Assembly: GCA_029953675.1 (NCBI GenBank)
Contig: JAMWBK010000005.1
Span: 1,054,001 to 1,118,000 of the forward strand
DNA from: Rhodosorus marinus
Lineage: Eukaryota; Rhodophyta; Stylonematophyceae; Stylonematales; Stylonemataceae
Direction: 5' to 3'
DNA length: 64,000 bases
In this document: piece by piece, positions 1 to 10,665 of the stretch
Layout: every line of letters begins with the position of its first letter
Numbering within the stretch: position 1 is the stretch's first letter
Translations under genes and position numbers: made by a program
Notes under the pieces: generated by a model
The model's database searches: none
Told to the model about the DNA's origin: nothing
Seen by the model: only the letters and a program-made list of their open reading frames with translations

Positions 1-94
1 TCGACCGCGTCGTCCAACTCCTTTCGCCCCACAAACGCTGCTTTTCCCTCGCAGCCTTTGGTCTTCCGGGTTGCTGTTTTGCATCTGGAGCGCG

Positions 95-517
95 ATGTCG
101 CCTGCGCCTGGAATTGTGGTCATCAAAAAAATTCCATGGATAGCAGGTAGCATTCTCTGAGTGATCCTTGGTCAACCCAGTTCTTCGGTTCTCCTCGTGC
201 TCAGTTCACTGTTTTTTCGTCGTCACCAGGAGAATTCCGAGGTAGTTTTCGTCATCGTGAAGCGGGTGAATAACCCGCTTCCCTGTGGCCGGCTGTCTAC
301 CCAGCGGAACCAGAAAGAGGACGTACAACTGCTTGCCTCTCTTGGGAGGGCCGGCTTTGTAGTGAAATACTATCCTCGCAATGCAAATGTTCTGAATGTG
401 GTGCAGGAAATGACCTCGCCCACAGCGAATCCTACGTCTTTCCAAGGTTTCTTAGCTGTATTAAATGGACTCTCGCGGAGAATCTTCACTAGCAGTCAGC
501 AACTCAGCGCCCACTAG
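95..517 (+). CDS. Uncertain two-exon gene or 3' part of a gene, unknown product
   Basis: An open frame from about 230 to the stop at 517 reads plausibly as protein (hydrophobic VVFVIVKRV near its start, a mid-region GFVVKYYPRN). It has no ATG of its own. A pyrimidine-rich acceptor ends at about 229, and an in-phase upstream piece starting ATG at 95 (MSPAPGIV) could splice to it through a donor near 117-119. The upstream frame is open to the window edge, so the gene may begin outside. No family was recognised; the opposite strand is also open for 79 codons. Treat as a weak prediction. Confidence 0.25.
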
Positions 518-930
518 ACACCAGGAGATTAAATGAGATTGGGTCTCACGAATTCAACCCGCTTCGACAGTGAGATCCACTCTGCGAGGCAGTAAAGGAG
601 TAAAACGCTATGGCGGTTAACATAGTGGCAGGTTCCTAGTCTCTCGGTCAAAATGTAACTCCAAACCAACGCGTTCTTGGGCGTAGCGTTTTCAACTAAA
701 TCTCTTCACAGCATCTGAAACCGTTCTTAGCGCACCGATCTGGAAATGCGAATTTTCAAGAGAGAGCGACCGGGTCGTGTCATTGGATCCCAACGTAGCC
801 AACAGACGCGAAAAAAGGATGCCAGGCATCGAGCGGTCGAAACAAAAATGCGGTTAATAGGAATTATATTCAAATTGTAGGCGCGGACCTAAACATCCAG
901 TGAACGCCGTCCAACCGTTTCAAGGATCTA

Positions 931-1419
931 TTAGTCATCAACCTGCTGAACGACGTCAGACATCCACTTGTACTTTTTTCTGATTTCCGCCTTCTCAGCT
1001 TCAGTGAAGTCGTTCACGATTCCGAAAAGCTCTTGAATTTCTTCAGTACTCTTGCCCCTGATAAGCCCAGCAATTGCTTTGCATGCAAGATCAAACAGGT
1101 CCTGGATCAACAACTGATGCGCAATCTCCGCAAGCGGGAGAAGCACTTCCTTGTCAATCTTCACGAAGTCCTTGTCCCATTTCTTGATATCCTCTTCCGG
1201 GTAATCTCTCCGAAGCGCGTCGTAGTGGTACTGGCAATACTTGACCACCAACGCAAGAATCGCCGATTCGACGCGATTGAGAGGAACCACCTTCGCGTCC
1301 TCAGTCAAATCAGCAAGGGTATCGGCAACAATTTGAGATTTGATAGCCACACCGTAATCCACTTCAAACGCATCCCCTTCTTTGCTCACCAGCACTATCC
1401 TCCGCCCCGTCGTTGCCAT
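931..1419 (-). CDS. SKP1: Skp1-like SCF ubiquitin ligase subunit
   Basis: Encodes a 162-residue Skp1 homologue, the adaptor that links cullin-1 to F-box proteins in SCF ubiquitin ligases. The N-terminal half is the BTB/POZ-like fold (IVLVSKEGDAFEVDY, then the VPLNRVES and VVKYCQYH blocks). The C-terminal half carries the Skp1 dimerisation and F-box-binding helices: DLFDLACKAIAGLIRGKSTEEI, read with a gap-free match to the family, then FGIVNDFTEAEKAEIRKKYKW. Length is typical. The ATG at 1419 gives the family-like start MATTGRR; the frame extends nine codons further upstream but those residues are not family-like. It is a single exon. The neighbouring acidic linker is shorter than in animal Skp1. 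Confidence 0.93.
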   Translation of the reverse strand: MATTGRRIVLVSKEGDAFEVDYGVAIKSQIVADTLADLTEDAKVVPLNRVESAILALVVKYCQYHYDALRRDYPEEDIKKWDKDFVKIDKEVLLPLAEIAHQLLIQDLFDLACKAIAGLIRGKSTEEIQELFGIVNDFTEAEKAEIRKKYKWMSDVVQQVDD

Positions 1420-1549
1420 CTGTTTAACTCCCAACTGACACAACACACAGAAACACTAGTCAAATTTTAAAAAAATACAAAGCCTACTCTTCTCCTACCA
1501 TGACGCAATCCCTCCGTCACCTCCCCACATCCATCTAAAGCTTCCCACC

Positions 1550-1586
1550 AGCGGGTAGGACAGTTATATACCCTGTCCTACCCGCT
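1550..1586. repeat. Perfect 14-bp inverted repeat (hairpin), 9-nt loop
   Basis: Arms AGCGGGTAGGACAG (1550-1563) and its exact reverse complement (1573-1586) flank the loop TTATATACC. It lies about 130 bp upstream of the Skp1 start codon, in otherwise unstructured A+T-rich DNA. The function is unknown. It could be a cruciform, a palindromic factor site, or a structured element of a short transcript. Confidence 0.85.
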
Positions 1587-2440
1587 CGGTGCTCATTCGA
1601 TTCGATATCTCAAAACGTTTTAGGTAATGAAAATCCACACAAGACGTTTTTATTAGCAAAGTTCATAATAGAGGCTATGGATAAGTTTTATGGATAAATT
1701 ATAGGTTGTCTATGAATAATCGAACTATTTTGGTAACGTAGTAATTATTTAGGGAATTCAATCTATTTGTTTTTTCCGAAATTAGTAAGATGAAGAGTTA
1801 ATAATTGGCTGAGTTGAATATATCTTTTGGAAATAAATTAGGCTATTGTGTGAGGACGCGGTTGGGGAGGGGTTCTTCAGTTGGCGTACAAGGTATCTTC
1901 CTGTGTCCGCTAGGCGTCGCGGTGCTACGGCTAGCTCACCAGGGGGGGACCTGAAAGAGAGCAAATCATTACGCTTGCTCGATGACGTACTCTATATTTG
2001 GCCCTCTCGGAGTTGTCTCACCGGAATTGTGTCCCGCTCGTTGTCTAGTGAGTTGGAATTGTAGGCAGGGTCGCTTCTCGCTGGTTTCGTGGCCCCTTTT
2101 GTAAGGCTCATCTGCATATTTATTGCCTCCTCACGGCACCTTCTTTAAAGCTCTGACGTTCCTCCCTACCTTGCTGTTGGGCGCTCGTCGTCTGTCTTCG
2201 TCCGCGCTCCTCAACGCGGTTGGGCTCTTGAGATGATGATGATGAGTTGGAAAGGGGAGAGTAGCGTAGAGAGGGATCTACTGTACATGAAGGTAGACGT
2301 TTATTGACTACGATCCCGCCGCTTTCTCGTCTTTCCGATTTTGGGAAGGGACGTTCTTGTGATGGAAACTGGCGTAGTTGCCGGGAAACATATCGCTGTA
2401 GACCTTTGGCAAGTCAGTTATGGGCGGCCTGGAGACTTTT
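1587..2440. other. Intergenic region, no gene recognised
   Basis: A+T-rich to about 1850, then mixed composition with a short GAT trinucleotide run near 2233-2245. Short open frames on both strands have no family-like content. Confidence 0.5.
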
Positions 2441-2851
2441 TCAAAGCAAATTACCTCCATAGAGAAAAGATTTGTAGGCAGGTAGATAGTAAAAGGATAG
2501 CGAACACATTATCCGCCGGGTACCCGTGTTTCTCCGGACGGGATTGTTGTTTGCTTGCGAATAAGCAAATCCATTCACTACAAGGTTACCATAGACCAAG
2601 TCATTCCCCTGCGTGTCTAGTACTAGAGTTCCGAGCGCTGGTGTTTTTGACTTATCCACTGCGTTATCCAGGGCAGCTTTGAGCCGAACCTCAGAAAGGT
2701 CAAAAAAAGTTAAGGAAGTGTTTGCCAATCCTCTACATGCCGCCCGCACCCGTTCGCGCTCGGTATGAGAACAGACTAGCATGAACCCGTTAGCAAGCAC
2801 GACGACAGCAAAAGCAGTCTTCAAACGCTCCAATGCGCATAGAGCCATCAT
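2441..2851 (-). CDS. Putative secreted or membrane-anchored protein, unknown
   Basis: A 136-residue frame opening with two ATGs (2851 and 2848). The first 28 residues look like a signal peptide or anchor: a short polar start, then TAFAVVVLANGFMLVCS. The rest is soluble-looking (RLKAALDNAVDKSKTP, then LVLDTQGNDLVYGNL) and ends in a less protein-like tail, so the true 3' end may be spliced away near residue 105. It resembles no family I recognise. The opposite strand is open for 113 codons, so this rests mainly on the leader and composition. Confidence 0.35.
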   Translation of the reverse strand: MMALCALERLKTAFAVVVLANGFMLVCSHTERERVRAACRGLANTSLTFFDLSEVRLKAALDNAVDKSKTPALGTLVLDTQGNDLVYGNLVVNGFAYSQANNNPVRRNTGTRRIMCSLSFYYLPAYKSFLYGGNLL

Positions 2852-5800
2852 GCACTCTCCTCAAAAGGTCCAGTCCGCCGAAGATGAAAATCCAAAACAG
2901 AAGCCGTGGACCTGTCTCCCAAATGAACGTTGTTTAAGAGTTTGAAATCGATTGACTATCCTAAATGATTGATTGCTCATCCGGTGTATTTATGGACCGA
3001 TTGTCAGTAATATATGAAATGTAGAAGAAATTCGGTCGTATAATTATTTCTGCTTCAAATGGAAGTTTGAACTACGGTCGCGCTTTGGAATTGATCGGAC
3101 GGGATCCTCCATATGATGGTGGGGAGCGTCGGCCTACACAGTTTAGTATCCGAGACGGTCGGATGGGGCCGTCAGTGATCCTTCCTGGGCGGCCGAGATA
3201 CCAAGCCTGCTAGGTTCCGGCTCTGTGTATACTGGAGCGTTGGCATCTGACTGGGAGAATCGGCATCGTCGTCAGATACCTTCATTCTCCACGACTTCTG
3301 AAGATGAGGTTTCACCGGGAAGCCTTCCGGCCTTGCTTGGCGTCGCTTATGAGACCTCTTTGGGTTGAAATAGTGTCCCTGCTCTTCAGCCGAGACTATC
3401 TCGATCAGCAGTCTTTTGCTGCTTTTTGGAAATTCACGGCTTGCGGTAACGATCATCGTCTGGATCGTGAGGTGGAAAGATCTTCGCAGAGAACATTCCA
3501 CCTATCCAGATACTGGCCAGACGAGTTGTGGTCACTTTTACAGTTCTCTGCCAACAATGCTTCGGCGGTACAGTGCGTCCGTGCGAGAGTTTCACAAAGC
3601 CTTCGGTCTTGATCGTGTGCTTGGTATAGTACACTGCGAGTTCCACGACCCAACTTGCGTCACCAATGCTAACAGTACAACAGTGCTTGAATTTAGACTG
3701 CTTCAACCCAGTCTAGAGCTCCGCTGGCACACACTATTGAACGGACTGGACGTGTTGGAGAACACCCGCTTGATCAATCCGGTGCTGAAAGATAATTCAC
3801 GAATTTTCTGGGACAGCTGCTCAGCCCGTACTCGGGACACCAATCAAGCTTCGTGCTCCGACATTAAAATTTGCTCGATTCTGCCAGAAACAGTGAGGAG
3901 GACCGATCTAAACCTCTCAGCTGGAAACGATCGCAAATATACCAAGCAAACTGCTGAGTTGAAGAGTTTCAGCAGGCTCCTCCAGAGCGGGGAGGGGCAC
4001 CTAGCACACAAGCAGAAGCCGCAAAGTCAGTGAGAAACATCATCCGTCAGACTCCAAACTCGAGCACGGATTTTTTTTTTTTCAAGGGGTGAAGAAAAAT
4101 ATACAAATCAATCGCAGAAAACTAGCCGTGTAATTCTTAGATCTCTCGGTGGGTAAAAACCTAAACTACTAATAATAAAGAAACATCAACATGTTCAGCA
4201 TGAATATCATCACCTGGAAAAAAAGAATATCATCTAGGAAGCAAACACGTCCGTATATGTCAGAAAGGATAGTGTGTCAAGGATCCTCTTTCTTTTGAAA
4301 AAGAAGGGGGTCACACAGGAATTTCGATACCGCTAAGTTTCAGGAAAAACGTCTGGAATGGAAAAGCAGAACAAAGAAATTGTTTTTTCTGTTTTAATAG
4401 GGCCGGATTTGATGTTCTCAAAAAGAGTTTTTCAGCGCTCTCGGAAGAGAGAGCAGTCTGGTGTCTTGGAAACAATCGGGGGTCGACTGACACAGATAAT
4501 AAATATGCGCCAACCCCCCTTCCCGATTCCTTCTCATGTAATGAAACTCTTCAAAAATTTAATAGACGAACCAAGAAGCAGTGTGAGAACGTTGTTTGGG
4601 AAATCTTGCCTAAAATAGAATGGTACTGCGTATCACCATACCCGACGATCCTAATTCGATGAAAAAACGAGGTATTCAGTATTTTCTAAAGCAGATTCCG
4701 CAGATTTAGATTTTTTTGTCGTTTAGCAAGATCTGAGAGGTTGAAGGTCACTACTTATAGCCAGTAGTATCCACGTTGAGTTTGCTTATACAGGACTCGC
4801 CGCAAGAGGAGCGTAGTTAGTAGGGGGGTGAAACGGGTTTTCTCTTGTTTTTTCGAAGCAAATTTGATGATATTGGTTTCGTCGGGATTGTCACCATGTG
4901 TTTTCCCTTATTTGTTCGATGCTGACACACCAATGTTTGACTGAAAATCGTGTGAAATATTGTCCCACCGGGGAACGGTATTGATCTAAGTGGCTAGAAT
5001 ATTCGACCATCGACCATTAGAGTGACCTCAGTGCCTAGAACTGAACAATTTTCAACCCCTTCTGAGGAAAACTTTCTGAGAAATTGAGCGTTGTGATTTC
5101 TTGGTCCAATCAAACTAGACGAGGCCAGTTCTAACGAGCTGAGAGCTCTGGAAACCAATAATATCGTGTGAAAAAAAGAGAAAAATTGATAGAGCCCGTT
5201 AAATTCACCCTTGATTTACTTATATAAATCATATAATTACACGCGTACCAAAAAATGTCGTATCGGGCATTTCATTGGTGGGAGAGAATGTCGGACAACT
5301 TTATTTGCTAAAATATTAATCCTTCTTACCCCCCCTCTTCCCCCAAACAGGAACCTTGAAGACAACACAGGGAGACCCTTACCCCCTTCACAAGCAATAC
5401 GTGGATGGATTCACCCGTTTCGTATATTCGAATATTTATACACAATACTAGCAAAACGGGCTATCGTGGAAACAAATATTCCCCACCCTCGAGATGTCAG
5501 CAAAATTTTGTAGCGCTCCAGATGGATATTTTGCCAGCATTGCAAATCGCACGGAGCGGGGAGGGTGGAAAGGAGTCCAAATCGGTTTGCAAGGGGGTTC
5601 TACGAATTCAACTCCACCACCATAGATGTTGGACGTACGCAGGCACGAATACTCCGTATTATTTCCGAAAATATATATTCGTGTTTTTGGGGGGGGTCGC
5701 AGGTGGACGTTACATCTAGTTTTTTGAACATGAGACCTTTGTCCATCTTTTTCCCCCCCCTCTGTTCCTCGAAGATTTTCATGTAAGCATAAATTCCGGA

Positions 5801-6968
5801 CCTCAAAAGTGACTCATCGAACTGGCCTAAGCAGAAGGGAAAATCGAACGTGTTTCTGTATTCTCGATTGTGAGCGCAGGACGAGGAAAATGTGGAGGGG
5901 GAGCGGGGGGAGGGAGGATTGGGAGAGAGCCGGGGAGGGGCGGATTGGACGTTCCGGAATTTTCACCCATGCGGAACATTGTCAAGCATCTAAAATCCCT
6001 TCTCCACGATAAACGCCGTAATTATTATCATAATATATAACGATGTATCTATGGTTGGTGTGGGAGGATGACAAATCACTGGGAAAAAAGTATGCCGGGT
6101 TTGGTGTGGGCCATGGGACCCTCTCTTTTATGCTTACTAGAGGTAGGGAGCAGAATTGCCGTTCTATGGCTCGTCAAAAATTCTTGTTCTCGTTTGTTTT
6201 TTGTACCCCATAGCCTGCAACTGGTTGTTGTGTTCCAGGTTGCCCATTCCACCCCTTATTTCCGCCTCCCCCCTCCCCTTTAGAAAGCGGACGACCTCTT
6301 TTCTAGTTTTCACTGCGATGGGTGTCAAGAATTTTTCCTCACGGGGTAAGTACCCAATCGGTGCCCTCAATCCTTTCTAACATATTCAGTCATATTCTTA
6401 AATAATCGAAATAATATAAAGTAAACTTGATGTTCTGTGCTTCTATGGCCATGGGTAAGAAGAAATCGACTAACGGCTGCTCGTGCTGTAAGGGAAGGTA
6501 AATGGATTGGGGGGGGTGGTTGGTGTCGGATTGGATTTTTAACGTAGAGTGAGAAAATTGAGAAAGGGGGGTATAGGATTATGTGGGAAAAGATGAGACG
6601 TTCGAAAACGATGTGGAAAATGAAATATCGTCTGGGCCTTAGCATGGGTTTTTTAAAGGATTTTTTGGTCCAATGTTTCGCGACTATACTGTTGCTCAGT
6701 ATTTAGAGCTTTGCGATGATGAGGTGCAGACAACTGTAGACGTGGATTGTAGGGTGACACCGGGGACTATCCGTAATTGTGGTATATACCGTGGTGTGGT
6801 TTGCTGTGCATCGCTAGCTTTCTGCGGGAGCGAGGGGGGAGGGTGAAGATTGTGTGTGGGTGTTTGTGTGTTTGAGAGTATTTTGAAGAGGTCCTGCACT
6901 TGGAGCTGCGGGAAATTGGAAGTGGACTGCAGTTGTAAACTATAGATCCCCGGAAATCGAAGTGCAAG
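2852..6968. other. Long gene-poor stretch
   Basis: Between 3.1 and 4.05 kb both strands carry overlapping open frames of 66-205 codons. The longest lacks an ATG start and none could be joined into a convincing gene; a spliced minus-strand gene ending at 3172 remains possible. From 4.05 to 6.96 kb the DNA is A+T-rich with runs of G or C (for example near 5690 and 5755) and no supportable gene. Confidence 0.45.
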
Positions 6969-7511
6969 ATGAAGCTTTCGGTTGTTTGTGTTGTGGCTTT
7001 CCTGGCTGTCGGGGCGGCTTTTGCTCTGCCCGGAGATGTAAGTGAGAAGGAAGTAGAGTTGTTGAGTGAGACTTCCTCCAGGTTGCCGGCCTGTTGTGGA
7101 AATGTGTTTAACAATATTGGCTACTATGACTATGGGGACAAGTACAGTGTGAAGAGCAAGCTTTCCCGGTGTGATGCATCGGCACCGGGATCTCGCAACT
7201 GCAGAGTAGACTGCGTTCTGCAGCCGACCTCGCAGTCGTGTATTGTCTGCTGTGCCATTAAGAACAGCCTTCGAATTTTCAAGAACTTCGGAAGAGAGAA
7301 TGGATTCTATGCTTGCAAGCAGCGATGCAAGAGAATGTTCGCATGCAGATCGGGAGGTGGGCCACCATCAACGCGACCCGTGTGCGGAGGAATGGACTGC
7401 AGCCACATTACGAGGAAGGATACGGGACCCGTTGGCCACCAGTGTGTCTACAACTCAAAGGGAGGATTCTGTGAGTGCGTGTTGCCCGGTTCGATCATGA
7501 GCCTTACTTAG
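6969..7511 (+). CDS. Secreted cysteine-rich protein (16 Cys), novel
   Basis: A single-exon 180-residue protein. Residues 1-19 form a textbook signal peptide (MKLSVVCVVAFLAVGAAFA, cleavage likely just after). The mature part holds 16 cysteines, enough for eight disulfides, in clusters: ACC, RC, CRVDC, CIVCC, CKQRCKRMFAC, CGGMDC, then C and CEC near the end. It has an acidic early region (EKEVELLSE) and a basic middle (CKQRCKRMF). No transmembrane segment follows, so it is probably extracellular, in the cell wall, or vacuolar. I cannot place it in a family; the paired CC/C pattern is not a standard knottin, defensin or EGF spacing. The ATG at 6969 is the only one giving the leader. Confidence 0.75.
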   Translation: MKLSVVCVVAFLAVGAAFALPGDVSEKEVELLSETSSRLPACCGNVFNNIGYYDYGDKYSVKSKLSRCDASAPGSRNCRVDCVLQPTSQSCIVCCAIKNSLRIFKNFGRENGFYACKQRCKRMFACRSGGGPPSTRPVCGGMDCSHITRKDTGPVGHQCVYNSKGGFCECVLPGSIMSLT

Positions 7512-8671
7512 TTAGGTCGAGTAGACCGAACAGCCTCGGATCACTGGTCTTGTATTTTACGGTCATTAGACGATTTTCAGTTTCAAGAGTAAAGAGCGAA
7601 AACTATGTTCAGAATGCGTAAGGGAATCCTTCCTAGATGTTGAGCTGTTGTGGCTCACAAACACTGAACGTACTGTAGGAGCTGGTTAGTCGTGAACACT
7701 AGCCTTTCAGAATACGCAAGCTAGCTTAGGCATTGATACTGTTCAGCCGAGCAGTACAATCCCAGTTCAAATCGCCAGCATCCAAAGGACGGACAAGTTT
7801 TCACCCAAGTTGCGCGGAAGCCAAACTCCTCAAGCTAGGAGGGACGCCACAAGGTTCTTGACGCTGAGGCGATTTTGAGACGCTTATGCGAACGCGGGAT
7901 AAGCTCCTCAAAGCAGAAAATCTATTTCTCAAAAAGTCAGAGAGCCCGGGTCATGAACAGTTGCGCGCGTTTCATGGTTCGCCGTCAACCACAGCTACTC
8001 CCTGAAAGAATCCAAATTCCAAGAAGCCTCCAGAGAAGAAACGGTTTGTTCCTTTTTTTAGATCAAATATCACAAAATATCCATAAAAAGGCTCTGATAT
8101 CTTAAACTAAGGGTAGTCGCCTAATTAATGCTATCTGAATCCCAAAATTATTCAGTTAAAACAACTCCTGGGGAGAGCCCAGGCGCCCCCGGACAATGCT
8201 GGGCTGAGACTTGGAAGGCTACGCAAAAATTTGGCATGAACCGCAGTGCCAGTGCATACCTTCCTCCTCCTCAGCCCTTGGGCTTCCAGCCTGGGGTTTC
8301 GTTGCTCGCTTGTACCTCCGCCGTTGTGTTTCTCTCTGGGTTTCCTGTCCTGGTGCTGTGCATGCTCATTATGCCATCTACTACTGCGGTGTGCTTTCTC
8401 TAACCCTGTGGTGGAGGCCGGATACCCTTGACCTTTAAACACTACCCAAGTTAGAATATCTAGACGTCTGGTTTCTTCAGAGTTGCCCTCGTTGAGACCC
8501 GATTGCTCGGAGGATGCTGTGAGAGGTTCACCATCCGCTGTCGTCCAAAATCTGTCCAAAATGTTTTGTTTTTCTTCCCTATATGAACCGAAACAGTCCT
8601 TCGTTCATTAGCGCGGGAGCGCAACTTCCACGGAGGTCCGAAAACCCCTGGTCAAAGCTCGGCCCTCGCAT
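7512..8671. other. Intergenic, 3' flanks of convergent genes
   Basis: Lies between the ends of the secreted-protein gene (plus) and ispD (minus). A 135-codon minus-strand frame at 8152-8559 starts at TTG, not ATG, and has no family-like content. Confidence 0.5.
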
Positions 8672-9918
8672 TCACGAGAGGCTCTTTCGGGCATTCAGAA
8701 TTGACTCTGCAATCGGCAAGTCCTCCGGCGTTGTGATCTTTATGTTCGTATACTCTCCTGAAGAAGGAAGGAAGAACAAACACAACAGGGTACGACTGAG
8801 CGCATTAGAATTAGGCCACCCCTGCAAAACTAGCTCCCATTCCCAAGTTTTAGGACGAACTAGAGGCCCCAGCAATCAGTAGTTCTGGGATTTAGGGCTC
8901 CGAACGCACCCATAGTGAGTTTCACTGGTCTCCCAAGCTGCTCGACAATAGAGACATCGTCCGTGACTTCGAGATCTTGCTCACGGACCAGATCGAAACC
9001 TTCGGTAAGTACTTTTTTCTCCACAACCTGCGGCGTTTGAACCTCCCAAAGACGAGATCTACGAGAAAAAGCACAGGGTTAGACGGGTTCATCCAGTCCA
9101 ACTCTCCTGTCCGGTTTGTTTGCTCACCTCTGAATGGTTCTGAGCACAAAGCTACCGTCTTCACTTTCCTTGACTGTGGCTTTACAAGGCACTCCCAAGA
9201 CAGCTGCTCCATGGGCCTCTGCATCGTTTAGAACCTTGCGAATCTCGTCGGGAGTAACCAGAGGCCGAGCAGCATCGTGAACGCAGATAAGACCAGCGTC
9301 ATTCACAGTGGCCTACCACGAAACAGGACAAGTACGACGATCTGAGCGATTGATCTCAAAAGAAAACCCAGAGTGGACTCTTGATTTACCTTCTGAAGAC
9401 CGTTATAGACAGAATCCTGTCTCTCGTTTCCCGGGCTTGCGAAGTGTAGTTGACGGTCACCGCTTGAGAGATCCGCATAATCTTCGTGGTACGACTCATC
9501 AACAACAAGGACGACCTGATGGAGAAGGACGTTATGTTTGAGTGCATGTTTTCCTGTACGACTGCTCACGCGCACCCTGCGAATCTCGCGTAAGATCGCT
9601 TACCTCCGTCACCTCCGGGAGGGACAGGAAAAGCTCAAGCGAGCGGTGTAGTATGGTCTGTCCATCCAGAACGAGAAACTGCTTCGGCACGTCTGCCTTC
9701 ATCCGCTTTCCTACCCCACCGGCGAGCACAATCGCGCATACCTGCCTCGACACTGTGCCAGTTTCAACCACGTCTGAGCTGGACATGGAAATCCGTGCTG
9801 CTTGTCGCCCACAGGATTTCCTTGACCGAAGAGATGGCCGGCATAGCTCCCTATTTCGATCTAAGGGGGTTACTTTCGATCCTCTGACGTGAATCAAGCA
9901 ACCCTCAACAAAAGCCAT
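8672..9918 (-). CDS. ispD: 2-C-methyl-D-erythritol 4-phosphate cytidylyltransferase (IspD), plastid
   Basis: Third enzyme of the plastid MEP isoprenoid pathway: it converts MEP plus CTP to CDP-methylerythritol. Five exons: 9604-9918, 9390-9515, 9128-9312, 8910-9058, 8672-8757. All junctions are GT-AG and phases agree, giving 286 residues. The nucleotide-binding loop LAGGVGKRM is at 65-73, followed by the PKQF block. HDAARPLVT is at about 159-167. Later blocks are WEVQTPQV, TDDVSIVEQLGRPV and, in the last exon, NIKITTPEDL. Residues 1-55 are Arg/Ser-rich without IspD similarity and fit a plastid transit peptide. The frame is open upstream but only from GTG, so the ATG at 9918 is used. Confidence 0.93.
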
Positions 9919-10434
9919 TTCCCCTACGCTCTCTCGACCCTCTTCCCCCGTTCGGAATACCTCGCGTAGACAGGGCACACACCTCCCCTATCTCCTCGCT
10001 CTCTATCTCACGTCGGGATCTATTCGCTAATCGAATAAACAGACGATTCTTCTCGATTGATCAATCCTGCTGTTTCCAGGAAGTAACCAGCCGGTGATCT
10101 GCAAGCAGCTTTGTCAATCTGTTTTTTTTTTGTTCCGATTGTGGCTTCTCCGGACCCTTGGGTCAACGGCAAGAGTTGTAACCGGCTCACGGGGACCAAG
10201 GGTCATAGCTATTAGAGTTCTGTCTTGCATGTACGGACGAGTTGCATTCATAATTCCAAACTTGTATTTACTTAGTGCCTCATATGCTAAAGAATACTGC
10301 TGTATCAATACGCAGAAGTGTTGGGGGTTAGTGCTTTCGTGCAACCAGACGGCTTCTTTTTCGACCGGTCGCCATCCTGGCGTGTAGACGGGGTGTCCTC
10401 CAGCTCCCTCGTTCTCCCATTACCGCCGGGCAGC
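9919..10434. other. Intergenic region upstream of ispD
   Basis: Contains the likely ispD promoter and leader and the 3' flank of the small membrane-protein gene. No further coding signal is seen. Confidence 0.5.
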
Positions 10435-10665
10435 TTAGCTCGATGCGTTGGGGAAGTCCGTTCCGGGGCGATCGAGGGTCCCGTAAGCGGCCCTCACGGC
10501 ATAAGCCGCCTGGAGGAGCGCGTAAAAGTACAGCATCAGGATACCGTAGAAGATCAGCAGGGCACCGAGAATCTGGCCCCATTCCCAGGCGGTGTTGCCC
10601 CAGATTTCCGTCCTTCCATCACGCTTCTGAACCGGGTTGCTAATTTTCGGGCAGCTGCACTTCAT
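10435..10665 (-). CDS. Small single-span membrane protein, resembles N-terminus of Na,K-ATPase beta
   Basis: A 76-residue, single-exon protein. A polar, Cys-containing N-terminal tail (MKCSCPKISNPVQKRDGRTE) is followed by one hydrophobic span at about 33-55 (ILGALLIFYGILMLYFYALL), then a short tail containing TLDRPGTDFP. The layout resembles the start of Na,K-ATPase/H,K-ATPase beta subunits: a cytoplasmic GRT-x-W-type patch, a single FY-rich span, then an R-x-PG motif. The large extracellular domain is absent. This resemblance is by eye and weak. It could instead be an unrelated small tail-anchored protein. ATG at 10665. Confidence 0.5.
   Translation of the reverse strand: MKCSCPKISNPVQKRDGRTEIWGNTAWEWGQILGALLIFYGILMLYFYALLQAAYAVRAAYGTLDRPGTDFPNASS

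Noticed and set aside
3416..4033. 205-codon plus-strand open frame
   Set aside because: It starts at TTG, overlaps open frames on the other strand and shows no family-like or splice-supported content.
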